Assembly: GCA_963790325.1 (NCBI GenBank)
Contig: CAWBNY010000003.1
Coordinates: forward strand, 744,001-808,000
Direction: 5' to 3'
Source: JAXDMK01 sp963790325
GTDB lineage: Bacteria; Actinomycetota; Acidimicrobiia; Acidimicrobiales; AC-14
Length of the DNA: 64,000 nt
In this document: in pieces, positions 55,554-63,978 of the stretch
How positions within the stretch are numbered: position 1 is the first letter of the stretch
How the letters are laid out: every line of letters begins with the position of its first letter
The notes under the pieces: generated by a model
Database searches by the model: none
Told to the model about the DNA's origin: nothing
What the model saw: the letters and a program-made list of their open reading frames with translations, nothing else
Made by a program: the position numbers and the translations under genes

Positions 55554-56767
55554 TGGCCACCGAGGTGGTCGAGGTCGAGGGCCACATCATCGACTCGCTG
55601 ATCCTGGCCAAGATCCTCGACGTCATCCTCGACAGGGGGGCCGACTACCGCCTCCTCGACTTCGACATCGGCCGCACCAACAACGACGCCAGCCGGGCCC
55701 GGTTCGAGGTCAGCTCCGACGACGAGGACCTGCTGGCGGCCCTGATCGCCGAGCTTCACATCCACGGCGCCAACCGGGTCGACACCGGCGACGCGGTGAC
55801 GGTCCCCGCCGACACCGACGGCGTCCTGCCCGAAGGCTTCTACTCCACCACCAACCTGGCCACCGAGGTCCGCCTCCACGGCCGGTGGGTGCCGGTGGCC
55901 AACCCGGAGATGGACTGCGGGCTGGTGGTCCGCCCCGACGGTCAGGTCCGAACCCTCCCCATGCACCGGGTGCGGGTGGGCGACGCCCTCGTGGTCGGCA
56001 CCGACGGGGTGCGGGTCCGGCCCATGTCCCGGCCCCGGGGACCCAACCCGTTCGAGTTCATGAACTCCGACGTCTCGTCGGAGAAGCCCAAGGAGCTCCT
56101 CGTCGCCCAGGTGGCCGACCGCATGCGCCTGGCCCGGACCGCGGGCGGCAGGATCCTGGCCGTGTGCGGGCCGGCGGTGGTGCACACCGGCGCCGCCCCC
56201 GACCTGGCCCGCCTGGTGCGGGGCGGGTGGGTCGACGTCCTCTTCGCGGGCAACGGCTTCGCCACCCACGACATCGAGTCCAACGTCCTGGGCACGTCGC
56301 TGGGTGTGCCCCTGGTGGGCTCGCAGCCGGTGGAGGGGGCCCATTCCAACCACCTGCGGGTGATCAACGAGGTCCGCCGCCGGGGATCCATCGCCGGCGC
56401 GGTGGCCGACGGGCTCATCTCCGGGGGCGTGCTCTACGAGTGCATCCGGCTCGACATCCCCTTCGTGCTGGCCGGCTCGGTGCGCGACGACGGGCCCCTC
56501 CCCGACGTGGAGACCGACGTCGTCCGGGCGGCCGACGCCATGCGCGACCTGCTCCCGGGCGTGACCGTGGCCCTCATGCTGGCGTCGACCCTCCACGCCA
56601 TCGCCACCGGCAACCTCCTGCCGGCCGGGGTGGAGACGTTCTGCGTCGACATCAACCAGGCCGTGGTCACCAAGCTGGCCGACCGGGGCAGCCACCAGGC
56701 CCTGGGGATCGTCACCGACGTCGGGCTGTTCCTGCGCAGCCTGGCCGACCACCTCACGCCTGCGTGA
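55553..56767 (+). CDS. TIGR00300-type ornithine cyclodeaminase (AgrE C-terminal domain-like)
   Basis: A 404-residue protein starting MATEVVEVEGHIIDSLILAK, the natural N terminus of the TIGR00300/LOR-SDH-region family. Later motifs: GFYSTTNLATEVRLHGRW, AVCGPAVVHTGAAPD, VLFAGNGFATHDIESN. Related domains in cyanobacterial AgrE convert ornithine to proline and ammonia using NAD. The next gene supplies the matching arginine-degrading domain. In the raw frame it is fused to the AI-2E transporter; separate translation from this ATG is more likely. Confidence 0.85.
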   Translation: MATEVVEVEGHIIDSLILAKILDVILDRGADYRLLDFDIGRTNNDASRARFEVSSDDEDLLAALIAELHIHGANRVDTGDAVTVPADTDGVLPEGFYSTTNLATEVRLHGRWVPVANPEMDCGLVVRPDGQVRTLPMHRVRVGDALVVGTDGVRVRPMSRPRGPNPFEFMNSDVSSEKPKELLVAQVADRMRLARTAGGRILAVCGPAVVHTGAAPDLARLVRGGWVDVLFAGNGFATHDIESNVLGTSLGVPLVGSQPVEGAHSNHLRVINEVRRRGSIAGAVADGLISGGVLYECIRLDIPFVLAGSVRDDGPLPDVETDVVRAADAMRDLLPGVTVALMLASTLHAIATGNLLPAGVETFCVDINQAVVTKLADRGSHQALGIVTDVGLFLRSLADHLTPA

Positions 56768-56771
56768 CCGG

Positions 56772-57644
56772 GTGAGCGCCCTCACGTGGGGGCGCCGGTT
56801 CCTCATGTGCCCCCCGGTGCACTTCGGCGTCCTCTACGAGATCAACCCGTGGATGCACCGGGAGGTGAGGGTCGACGCCGACCGCACCCGGGACCAGTGG
56901 GACGGCCTGGTCGCCAACCTGCGGGCGGCGGGGGCCGAGATCGTGCTGATGGAGCCCCAGCCCGACCTGCCCGACCTCGTCTTCACCGCCAACGCGGGCA
57001 CGGTCAACCACGACGTCTTCGTCCCCAGCCGCTTCCGCCATCCCGAACGCCAGCCGGAGGTGGCCCACGACGTGGCCTGGTTCGAGCACGCCGGCTACCG
57101 GGTCCGCCCCCTGCCGGAGGGGGTGTCGCAGGAGGGGGCCGGTGACACCCTGCCCTTCCGCGACGTCTTCCTGTCCGGCTACCGCCTGCGATCCGATGCC
57201 GGCGCCCACGGGCCCCTGTCGAAGCTCATCGGGGCGCCGGTGCGCCCCATCGAGCTGGTCGACCCCCGCTGCTACCACCTCGATCTCACCTTCTGCCCCC
57301 TCGACGACCGGCGGGCGCTGATCGCCCCCCACTTCTGGGACGCCTACGGGCGCAAGGTGGTCGAGGCCCTGGTGCCGGAGCCGTTCGCCCTCGACGACGA
57401 CGAGGTGCTGGCCTTCTGCGCCAACTCGGTGGTCGTCGGCACCACCGTCGTCATGCCCGCCTGCCCGCCCCGGGTCGGGCGCCAGCTGGAGGCGTGGGGC
57501 TTCGACGTGGTCGTGTCGCCGGTGGACGAGTTCGCCAAGGGCGGCGGCGCGTGCCGGTGCCTCACCCTGGCGCTGGACGTGGCCGTGGGACCTCCAGCCG
57601 GGTCGTCACCTCCACCCACGACGGGCGGCGGGGGGGCTCGCTGA
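56772..57644 (+). CDS. Guanidino-group hydrolase (DDAH/ArgZ-like amidinotransferase family)
   Basis: A 290-residue five-bladed propeller enzyme: MEPQPDLPDLVFTANAGTV, a central His in RCYHLDLTFCPLD, and the nucleophile Cys261 in KGGGACRCLTLALD. The Asn in FTANAG is the kind of residue reported for cyanobacterial arginine dihydrolase (ArgZ). With the upstream ornithine cyclodeaminase-like gene it would run arginine to ornithine to proline. Dimethylarginine hydrolase is the alternative. GTG start five bases after the upstream stop; its last 83 bases overlap the convergent next gene. Confidence 0.85.
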   Translation: MSALTWGRRFLMCPPVHFGVLYEINPWMHREVRVDADRTRDQWDGLVANLRAAGAEIVLMEPQPDLPDLVFTANAGTVNHDVFVPSRFRHPERQPEVAHDVAWFEHAGYRVRPLPEGVSQEGAGDTLPFRDVFLSGYRLRSDAGAHGPLSKLIGAPVRPIELVDPRCYHLDLTFCPLDDRRALIAPHFWDAYGRKVVEALVPEPFALDDDEVLAFCANSVVVGTTVVMPACPPRVGRQLEAWGFDVVVSPVDEFAKGGGACRCLTLALDVAVGPPAGSSPPPTTGGGGAR

Positions 57645-58110
57645 ACCCGAACCGCACCGGCGGGAGGAGCGGGCCGAGGCGGCCCAGATCGGTGCCGGCA
57701 CGGGCCCCCCGGGCCGCCGTCAGCGGGCGGTACCGCGAGGCCTGGTACCACTCCCGGACCCCGGTCGGGCTGACGCCGTAGGGCTCGATCCCCGGCAGCA
57801 GGCGGCGGGCGACGGGGGCCTCGAGGTGCCGGGTGAACCATCGGGGCCGGCGGCGGGGGACGGGAACGGGCCAGCCCCGGCCCGCTTCCAGGACGAGATC
57901 GAGGCCCAGGTCGGGGACGTGGACCGCGAGGCGCCGGGGGCCCTCGTCGACGGCGAGGTCGGTCACGACGACCCGGTCGAAGGCGTAGATCGACGACACG
58001 AAGTCGGCCACCGGCTGGGTCGGGGCCACCAGCCACCGCTCGCCGGCGGGGGTCGCCCACATGAGGTCGTCCATCGGACCGAGCGGTCCCGACCGCCAGT
58101 GCCCGACCAC
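57562..58110 (-). CDS. Hypothetical protein (182 aa)
   Basis: Not recognised. Globular composition: MDDLMWATPAGERWLVAPTQ, VADFVSSIYAFDRVVVTDLA, RRLLPGIEPYGVSPTGVREW. Coding-like sequence extends upstream (VLVGAIASAGFESGDRF) without a standard start, so translation may begin from the GTG at 58110 or from a non-standard codon. Overlaps the end of the amidinotransferase gene on the other strand. Forms an operon with the small membrane protein upstream. Confidence 0.65.
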   Translation of the reverse strand: MVGHWRSGPLGPMDDLMWATPAGERWLVAPTQPVADFVSSIYAFDRVVVTDLAVDEGPRRLAVHVPDLGLDLVLEAGRGWPVPVPRRRPRWFTRHLEAPVARRLLPGIEPYGVSPTGVREWYQASRYRPLTAARGARAGTDLGRLGPLLPPVRFGFSEPPRRPSWVEVTTRLEVPRPRPAPG

Positions 58111-58151
58111 GAACCGGTCGCCGGACTCGAAGCCGGCGCTGGCGATCGCCC

Positions 58152-58376
58152 CTACGAGGACGTGTCGACCCGGTCCCGCGACCGCTGCCGGCTCCTCGTC
58201 GCCACCCGCCAGATGGCCACCGCGAACGCCACCGACACGACGGCCAAGGCCACGTGGACGGCCTTGAAGCCGGTCGAGCGGGTCTCGTCGCCCAGGATGT
58301 TGCGGATGCGGGTGACCCAGATGAACAGGGTCCAGGCGGCGGCGGCCCGCAGGAGGATGGCGTCGCGTCGGCTCAC
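58152..58376 (-). CDS. Small membrane protein (74 aa)
   Basis: GTG start at 58376, product beginning VSRRDAILLRAAAAWTLFIW. Two hydrophobic helices (about 8-25 and 40-58) joined by RIRNILGDETRSTGFKAVH, and a basic C terminus. Conserved-looking but not assignable to a named family. Its stop is close to the coding start of the next gene. Confidence 0.6.
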   Translation of the reverse strand: MSRRDAILLRAAAAWTLFIWVTRIRNILGDETRSTGFKAVHVALAVVSVAFAVAIWRVATRSRQRSRDRVDTSS

Positions 58377-58480
58377 GGGTCCCGACGGTACCCAAGCCGG
58401 TGGTCCAACCACGAGTTCCGGACCGTTCCGCGTCCCGGCCCGCCCCGCCTTCGTCCGTCGCAGGCCAACTGGCCTGCGGG

Positions 58481-59161
58481 CTACCAGAGCGTCGCCGGGG
58501 GCAGTTCCCGGACCAGGCGGGGGACGCCGGGCCACGGGAGGTGGTCCATGAACACCCACGCCCGCCGGTGGATCGACGTCGGACCCCAGGCGGCGAGGGC
58601 GGCCTTGTGGCGGGGGCACGGGTAGCCCTTGTTGAGGTCGAAGTCGTAGCCCGGGAAGTGCTCGGCCTCGGCCCGCATGATGCGGTCGCGGGTGACCTTG
58701 GCCAGCACCGAGGCGGTGGCGATCGACAGGCAGGAGGCGTCGCCCCGGACGATTCGGGTGACGTGGCCGCCGCCGACGAAGTCCCACCGGCCGTCGACGA
58801 GGATGGCGTCGGGCGGGCCGGCCAGGCCCAGCCCCTCGATGGCCCGGCGGGCGGCCAGCTTCTGGGCGGCCGACATCCCCAGGTCGTCGCACTCCTGCTG
58901 GCTGGCGTGGCCGACCGCCCACGCCTCGCACCAGCCCGCGACCCGGGGGAACAGCCGCTCCCGCTCGTCCTCGGTGAGCATCTTCGAGTCACGGACCTTG
59001 TACACCCGCCGGTCGCGGGGCAGCACCGCCGCGCCCACCGAGATCGGCCCCGCCCACGACCCCCGCCCCACCTCGTCGACACCGACGATCCGCTCCGCCC
59101 CCGCCTCCCACAACGCCCGCTCCACCCCCAGGCTGGGCACGGTCCGGGCAGCGGCCATCAA
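58481..59161 (-). CDS. rnhB: Ribonuclease HII
   Basis: A 226-residue RNase HII that removes ribonucleotides from DNA. Active-site residues: Asp29-Glu30 (IVGVDEVGRGSWAGPI), the Asp in AILVDGRWDF, and the SIATASVLAKVTRDRIM block. C terminus HFPGYDFDLNKGYPCPRHK is typical. ATG at 59161 or 59158. Confidence 0.95.
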   Translation of the reverse strand: MMAAARTVPSLGVERALWEAGAERIVGVDEVGRGSWAGPISVGAAVLPRDRRVYKVRDSKMLTEDERERLFPRVAGWCEAWAVGHASQQECDDLGMSAAQKLAARRAIEGLGLAGPPDAILVDGRWDFVGGGHVTRIVRGDASCLSIATASVLAKVTRDRIMRAEAEHFPGYDFDLNKGYPCPRHKAALAAWGPTSIHRRAWVFMDHLPWPGVPRLVRELPPATLW

Positions 59162-59229
59162 TCGGTCACGGTACCCGGGGGTGGGCCTCGGAGGCCGTTC
59201 GCCCGGGTGGCGTGGCTAGTCTCGGCGGG

Positions 59230-59742
59230 GTGACGTCCTCCGGCCACCAGCTGGCCCAGTGCAACGTCGCCCGGCTCCTGGCGCCCCTCGACTCCGAGCT
59301 GTTGGCCGGCTTCGTCGCCGGCCTCGAACCGGTGAACGCCCTCGCCGACGGCTTCGCCGGCTTCGTGTGGCGGTTGCAGGACGGCGGGGGCGATGCCACC
59401 GCCATCCGGCCCTTCGACGACGACATGCTCATCGTGAACCTGAGCCTGTGGGAGTCGGCCGAGGCCCTGTCCGAGTTCACCTACCGGTCCGGCCACCGCG
59501 ATGTGATGCGCCGGCGGCGGCAGTGGTTCGCGCCCATGGCCGAGGCCCATCTCGTGCTGTGGTGGGTCCCGGCCGGACACATCCCCGGCGTGGAGGAGGC
59601 CAAGCACCGCCTCGGCACCCTCCGCCGGGACGGCCCGTCCCCCACCGCCTTCACCTTCCGCGCCTTCTACCCCGTCGGCGCCACCGAGCCCGTCTCCGTC
59701 GCCCCGCCGCCAGGCGGAGTCACCCTCGGTCGAAGCGGCTGA
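59230..59742 (+). CDS. DUF3291 domain protein
   Basis: A 170-residue dimeric alpha/beta-barrel-like protein: HQLAQCNVARLLAPLDSELL, GFAGFVWRLQDGGGDAT, MLIVNLSLWESAEALSEFTY, RQWFAPMAEAHLVLWWVPAG. These match DUF3291 well. Function unknown. GTG at 59230. Convergent with the RNA methyltransferase, overlapping by 23 bases. Confidence 0.88.
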   Translation: MTSSGHQLAQCNVARLLAPLDSELLAGFVAGLEPVNALADGFAGFVWRLQDGGGDATAIRPFDDDMLIVNLSLWESAEALSEFTYRSGHRDVMRRRRQWFAPMAEAHLVLWWVPAGHIPGVEEAKHRLGTLRRDGPSPTAFTFRAFYPVGATEPVSVAPPPGGVTLGRSG

Positions 59743-60952
59743 CCGTCTCCACGTGGAAGGTGTGGGGGAAGGCGTCCACCAGGGCGACCGTCACCAGCCG
59801 GTAGCCGGCCGCGCCCAGAAGGGAGACGTCGCGCCCGAGTGAGGCGGGGTCGCAGCTCACCAGGACCAGCCGGGAGGGGTGGGCCGCCGTCAGCACCTTC
59901 ACGCCGGGGCGGCCGAGTCCGGAGCGAGCGGGGTCGGCCACCACCACGTCGGCCGGCGTCGGGCGCCACCGACCCATCTCCGACCGGACCACCTTGGCCG
60001 TGAGGCCGGCCAGGTTGGTCCTGGCGTCGGCCACCGCCACCCGGTCGCTCTCCACCGCCGTCACCCGCGCCTCCCGGGCCGCGCCCAGGACGGCACCGAA
60101 CAGCCCGACGCCGGCGTAGGCGTCGATCAGCCGGCCGCCGGCGGGCAGTGCCTCTCCGACCGCCTCCGTCACCGCCGCCACCAGCCCCTCGGCCGCCACC
60201 GGCCCGGGCTGGAAGAACGAGTCCACCGACACCCGGAACCGGCGACCGCCGACCTCCTCGTGGACGTACCCCGGCCGGCCGTCACCGGCGGCCACGACCA
60301 CCACGTCGGCCGGGACGGACACCGAGACGCCCGCGGCGCCCGAGGCGTCCGAGGCGCGTGCGGCTGCCCCGGCCGCCCGCCGGACCTGCACCACCCGCTC
60401 CCCACCGGCCACGCCCACCCGCAGCAACACCTCCTCCGCGCCCGGGTAGCGCCCGTCGACGATCAGCTCCTCGAGCCGGGGGTGGACGGCCAGGCAGCCG
60501 TCGGTGGCCACCGCCTCCGTCCCGTCCCGCCGCCGGTGACCGGCCCGGCCGTCGGCCGCCACCGCCAGGCGGGCGGTAGTGCGCAGGGCCGGCCCGGCCA
60601 GGCCCACCACCGACGGCGCCGGCGGATCGGCCACCCGACCGATGCGGCGCAGGGCGTCGGTGACGATGTCCGCCTTCAGCCGGACCTGGGCCTCCGCCGC
60701 CACGTGCTGCCAGGTGCACCCGCCGCACCCGGCGGCCAAGGCCGGGCACGGCGGCGCCACCCGGTCGGGCGAGGCCTCCAGCACCTCGACCGCCAGCGCC
60801 CGGGCGAAGTCCTTCCGCTCCTCGGTCAGGCGGGCGACCACCCGTTCCCCGGGAAGCGCCCCCTCCACGAACACGACCCGCCCGCCCTCGTCCCGGGCCA
60901 GCCCGTCGCCGCCGGCGACGACCGCGTGGGGGACGACGACGATCTCGGTCAC
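59720..60952 (-). CDS. TrmA/RlmD-family RNA (uracil-5-)methyltransferase
   Basis: About 410 residues. TRAM domain (1-58), a [4Fe-4S] cysteine set (Cys69, Cys76, Cys79 in PPCPALAAGCGGCTWQH), SAM motif DAYAGVGLFGAVLG, and the catalytic Cys in LVLVSCDPASLGRDV. Methylates C5 of a uridine in rRNA or tRNA; which site cannot be told. GTG start overlaps the upstream stop by four bases. Confidence 0.92.
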   Translation of the reverse strand: MTEIVVVPHAVVAGGDGLARDEGGRVVFVEGALPGERVVARLTEERKDFARALAVEVLEASPDRVAPPCPALAAGCGGCTWQHVAAEAQVRLKADIVTDALRRIGRVADPPAPSVVGLAGPALRTTARLAVAADGRAGHRRRDGTEAVATDGCLAVHPRLEELIVDGRYPGAEEVLLRVGVAGGERVVQVRRAAGAAARASDASGAAGVSVSVPADVVVVAAGDGRPGYVHEEVGGRRFRVSVDSFFQPGPVAAEGLVAAVTEAVGEALPAGGRLIDAYAGVGLFGAVLGAAREARVTAVESDRVAVADARTNLAGLTAKVVRSEMGRWRPTPADVVVADPARSGLGRPGVKVLTAAHPSRLVLVSCDPASLGRDVSLLGAAGYRLVTVALVDAFPHTFHVETVSRFDRG

Positions 60953-61434
60953 TCCTCCAGCTTGGACCGTCCCGGGTCGGTGGGCGGCGGCTCGCCCTCC
61001 CCCAGCTCCTGCTCCTGGCGCTGCCCCTCGTCCTCCCGGCGCTTCAGCTCCGCCTCCCGCTCCTGACGGGCCAGCTCCTGCTCCCGCCGCCGGAGCTGTT
61101 CCGCCCGCAGGCGCGCCCGGGCCCGCTCCTCCCGCTCCCGGACGATGGGGCTGAGACCGTCCATGGCGACGCCGAACTCGGCCCGGTCCTCGGGCCCGAC
61201 CGGGCGCCGGGGCGGCTGGTTGCCGGGATCGCCGACGCGGAAGGACTTCCTCTGGGGTCGGCCCGCCACCAGCCACAGGATCGAGCCGATCTGGGCGAGG
61301 AAGACGACGATGAGCAACCACACCAGCTTCGGCAGGTGGCGCGCCTCGGACTCGTCGGTGAAGATCACGTCGATGATGCAGTAGAGCCAGAGGGCGAACA
61401 GCAACAGACCCACCGCACCCCGAGCTACCAGCAT
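60949..61434 (-). CDS. PLDc_N-type membrane protein with charged coiled-coil tail
   Basis: A 161-residue protein. Two transmembrane helices at the N terminus (GAVGLLLFALWLYCIIDVIF; LPKLVWLLIVVFLAQIGSIL) with WLVAGRPQRK form the PLDc_N domain, followed by a long Arg/Glu-rich coiled coil (about 95-150). No catalytic phospholipase motif. Coupled to the methyltransferase gene by overlap. Confidence 0.82.
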   Translation of the reverse strand: MLVARGAVGLLLFALWLYCIIDVIFTDESEARHLPKLVWLLIVVFLAQIGSILWLVAGRPQRKSFRVGDPGNQPPRRPVGPEDRAEFGVAMDGLSPIVREREERARARLRAEQLRRREQELARQEREAELKRREDEGQRQEQELGEGEPPPTDPGRSKLEE

Positions 61435-61497
61435 GGCGCCCCCTCACCTTCGCCGTCGCCACCCAGGATAGGGAGAACGCCCGCCGCCGGCGTCGGG

Positions 61498-62508
61498 TTA
61501 CCGCAGCCGAACCCCGGCCGTCCCCTCGACCACCCGACCGATGGCCACGAAGCCGACCGCGGCCAGGCCCGGATCGGCGGCGGCCGATGGCGACACCGCC
61601 GCCAGCAGCCCCCCCGACGTCTGGGGGTCGTAGGCAAGGGCCTCCAGGGCGGCGGGGGCGGAGGACTCCACCCGTCCCTCCAGGTGGGCCCGGTTGCGGG
61701 CGTCGCCTCCCGTGCGGACGCCGGCCTCGGCCGCGGCCAAAGCGCCGGCGTACAGGGGCACCGCCGCGGTGTCGATCTCCAGCACCGACCCCGACCGCTC
61801 CGCCATCTCCCAGCCGTGGCCGAGGAGGCCGAAGCCGGTGACGTCGGTGACCGCGTGGGGGGCCTCGGCGACCGCCGACAGCGCCTCGGCCGCGGTCCGG
61901 TTCAGCCGGCGCATGACCGCGATGGCGGCGGCCTTGTCGTCGGCCCCCCCGCCGGCCAGGACGATGCCCGTCCCGATCGGCTTGGAGAGCAGGAGCACGT
62001 CGCCGGGACGGGCCCCGGCCTTGGTCCACACCCGGTCGGGGTGGACCAGGCCCTGCACCGCCAGCCCGAAGACGGGCTCCTCGGAGCGGATGGTGTGCCC
62101 GCCGGCCACCGTCCCCCCGGCCTCCGTGACCACGGCCGAGGCCGCGGCCAGGATGGCCGCCACCGCCTCCACCGGCATCCGCTCGGGGAAGGCGGAGATG
62201 TTGAGGGCGAGCACCACCCGCCCGCCCATGGCGAACACGTCGCTGCAGGCGTTGGCGGCGGCGATGGCCCCGAAGTCGGACGGGTCGTCGACCAGGGGCG
62301 GGAAGAAGTCGGTGGTGGACACGAGGGCGGCGTCGTCGGACAGGCGGTAGACGGCGGCGTCGTCGAACGGGGCCAGGCCCACGATCAGCGCCGGGTCGGC
62401 CCCGTCGGTGGCGGCGAGGGCCCGGACGAGGCCGGCCAGGGGGGCCGCCCCCCACTTGGCCGCGCAGCCACCGCAGGTGGTCCACTCGGTGAGGTTGACG
62501 GCGGTCAT
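61498..62508 (-). CDS. selD: Selenide, water dikinase (selenophosphate synthase)
   Basis: A 336-residue SelD. The active-site segment reads TTCGGCAAKWG with Cys15 and Lys18; there is no selenocysteine (TGA) here. Also GLAPFDDAAVYRLSDD, VVTEAGGTVAGGHTI, SKPIGTGIVLAG and YDPQTSGGLLAAVSP. It makes selenophosphate for selenocysteine or selenouridine. The ATG overlaps the cutA stop by four bases. No selA, selB or tRNA-Sec is in the window. Confidence 0.95.
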   Translation of the reverse strand: MTAVNLTEWTTCGGCAAKWGAAPLAGLVRALAATDGADPALIVGLAPFDDAAVYRLSDDAALVSTTDFFPPLVDDPSDFGAIAAANACSDVFAMGGRVVLALNISAFPERMPVEAVAAILAAASAVVTEAGGTVAGGHTIRSEEPVFGLAVQGLVHPDRVWTKAGARPGDVLLLSKPIGTGIVLAGGGADDKAAAIAVMRRLNRTAAEALSAVAEAPHAVTDVTGFGLLGHGWEMAERSGSVLEIDTAAVPLYAGALAAAEAGVRTGGDARNRAHLEGRVESSAPAALEALAYDPQTSGGLLAAVSPSAAADPGLAAVGFVAIGRVVEGTAGVRLR

Positions 62509-62828
62509 GGGTGGCCAGTCTCCCGCGCCACCCAGTCCAAGTACGACGGGCTCCCCACCACGACCGGCACGGCCACGATCTCGGGCTCGTCGTAGGAGTG
62601 GCGCTCCCGGATGGCGGCCTCCAGGGCCGGGTAGGCGTCGGCGGTGGTCTTGGCCAGGCACAGCCACTCCTCGGCGGTCTGGACGGCACCGTCCCACCAG
62701 TAGCGGCTGGTCATTGGGCCGATCACCTGGACGCACGCCGCCAGCCGGGCCGCGACCAGGGCCAAGGCGATGCCGTCGGCCTCGTCCCGGGTGGGCGCCG
62801 TGGTCGTGACCTGCAGGAGCTCAGCCAT
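62505..62828 (-). CDS. cutA: Divalent-cation tolerance protein CutA
   Basis: A 107-residue PII-like trimer protein: RLAACVQVIGPMTSRYWWDG, EWLCLAKTTADAYPALEAAI, RHSYDEPEIVAVPV. Same length and motifs as CutA1. Overlaps selD downstream and the small cupin gene upstream, forming a cupin-cutA-selD operon. Confidence 0.96.
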   Translation of the reverse strand: MAELLQVTTTAPTRDEADGIALALVAARLAACVQVIGPMTSRYWWDGAVQTAEEWLCLAKTTADAYPALEAAIRERHSYDEPEIVAVPVVVGSPSYLDWVARETGHP

Positions 62829-63189
62829 CGTCCCGGTGGACGAGGTCGGGCGAGAAGGCGGGGAGGCAGATGGCGACGTACTCCGCGCCCTCGGGATCCG
62901 GCGTCGAGTACCGGACCCACTCGCCGCCGGGGACGACGACCGCCTGCCCGGCCACCACGTCGAGCTGGCTGCCGTCGGCGCTGGCCAGGCGGAGGCGGCC
63001 GGCGAGGACGACGGTGAACTCGTCGAACTCGGGCGTCTGCCCCGGCTCCACCCATCCCCCGGGCGAGCGCATGTGGGCCACGCTGACCGCGTCGTGACCG
63101 CTGTTGAGCCGACCGACGTACTCGTCGATCAGCTTGGGCTTGTTGCCGGCCGCTTCGACGCGGGTCGGTGAGGGGATGAGGGTCGGCAC
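62821..63189 (-). CDS. Cupin-domain protein (122 aa)
   Basis: Single cupin: VEPGQTPEFDEFTVVLAGRL (first motif, with poor His content) and VVAGQAVVVPGGEWVRYSTP (second motif). The family is widespread and often annotated only as cupin. GTG at 63189. First gene of the cupin-cutA-selD operon, overlapping cutA by eight bases. Confidence 0.85.
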   Translation of the reverse strand: MPTLIPSPTRVEAAGNKPKLIDEYVGRLNSGHDAVSVAHMRSPGGWVEPGQTPEFDEFTVVLAGRLRLASADGSQLDVVAGQAVVVPGGEWVRYSTPDPEGAEYVAICLPAFSPDLVHRDDG

Positions 63190-63246
63190 GCCCCGAGGAT
63201 AGGGGCGTAGCGTCCACAACACGGCGATCGGTGAGGGGCGGGCGGG

Positions 63247-63978
63247 ATGAGCGACCACGGGCAGCAATCGGGGATGCCCCCCGGATGGAAGCGGGGGCCC
63301 GACGGCCAGGTGTTCCGGGCCAAGAAGGACGGCTCGTGGTGGTGGCAGGCCTCCGACGGCAACTGGTACCCGGAGGCGTCCCACCCCAACTACCGCGCCG
63401 CGCCGCCGCCGCCTCCGCCGCCGCCGGAACCCACCGCCGTGTTCTCCATCCCGGCGCGCGACCCGCTCCCCCGCCGGGCGTGGACGACCTACCGGGGCTG
63501 GCCCAGGGCAGCCCAGATCGGCCTCGCCGCCGGGTTGGTGGTCGTGGTGGCCGCGATCGTGGCACCCAAGGACGACCCCACCGATGGCGCGGCCGGGCCG
63601 ACGACTCTGGTGACCACGAGCCCGACCCTGGGCCGGACGACGACCACCGCCGAGCTCGTCCTGCCCAAGGCGTCCACCACCCCCGTCGTCACGGCGACGG
63701 CACCGCTCGCGCCCCGGGCTGCGGTCGCGGCGATCCCCGATACCACCGACCCGCCCGTCACCGACCCTCCGGCCACCGACCCGCCGGCCACCGACCCTCC
63801 GGCGGCGGATCCGCCGGGCGCCAGTTGCGACCCGTCCTATCCCGACATCTGCATCCCGCAGGACTCCGCCGATCTCGACTGCGGCGAGATCCCCCACCGG
63901 AACTTCACGGTGCTTCCGCCCGACCCCCACGATTTCGACCGCGGCGGTGTCGCCGGCATCGGTTGCGAGAGCCCCTGA
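63247..63978 (+). CDS. Membrane protein with extracellular Excalibur-like Cys/Asp domain
   Basis: A 243-residue protein. N terminus: GMPPGWKRGPDGQVFRAKKD and WWWQASDGNWYPEASH, a Trp-rich motif related to short actinobacterial DUF2510-like tags, then poly-Pro. One transmembrane helix at about 92-108. Outside: Thr-rich linker, repeats of VTDPP/ATDPP, and a C-terminal domain CDPSYPDICIP, LDCGEIPHRNFTVLPPDP, GGVAGIGCES, close to Excalibur-type calcium-binding ends. Function unknown. Confidence 0.8.
   Translation: MSDHGQQSGMPPGWKRGPDGQVFRAKKDGSWWWQASDGNWYPEASHPNYRAAPPPPPPPPEPTAVFSIPARDPLPRRAWTTYRGWPRAAQIGLAAGLVVVVAAIVAPKDDPTDGAAGPTTLVTTSPTLGRTTTTAELVLPKASTTPVVTATAPLAPRAAVAAIPDTTDPPVTDPPATDPPATDPPAADPPGASCDPSYPDICIPQDSADLDCGEIPHRNFTVLPPDPHDFDRGGVAGIGCESP

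Noticed and set aside
61498..61560. Selenocysteine codon in selD
   Set aside because: The active-site position reads Cys and no in-frame TGA is present in the gene.
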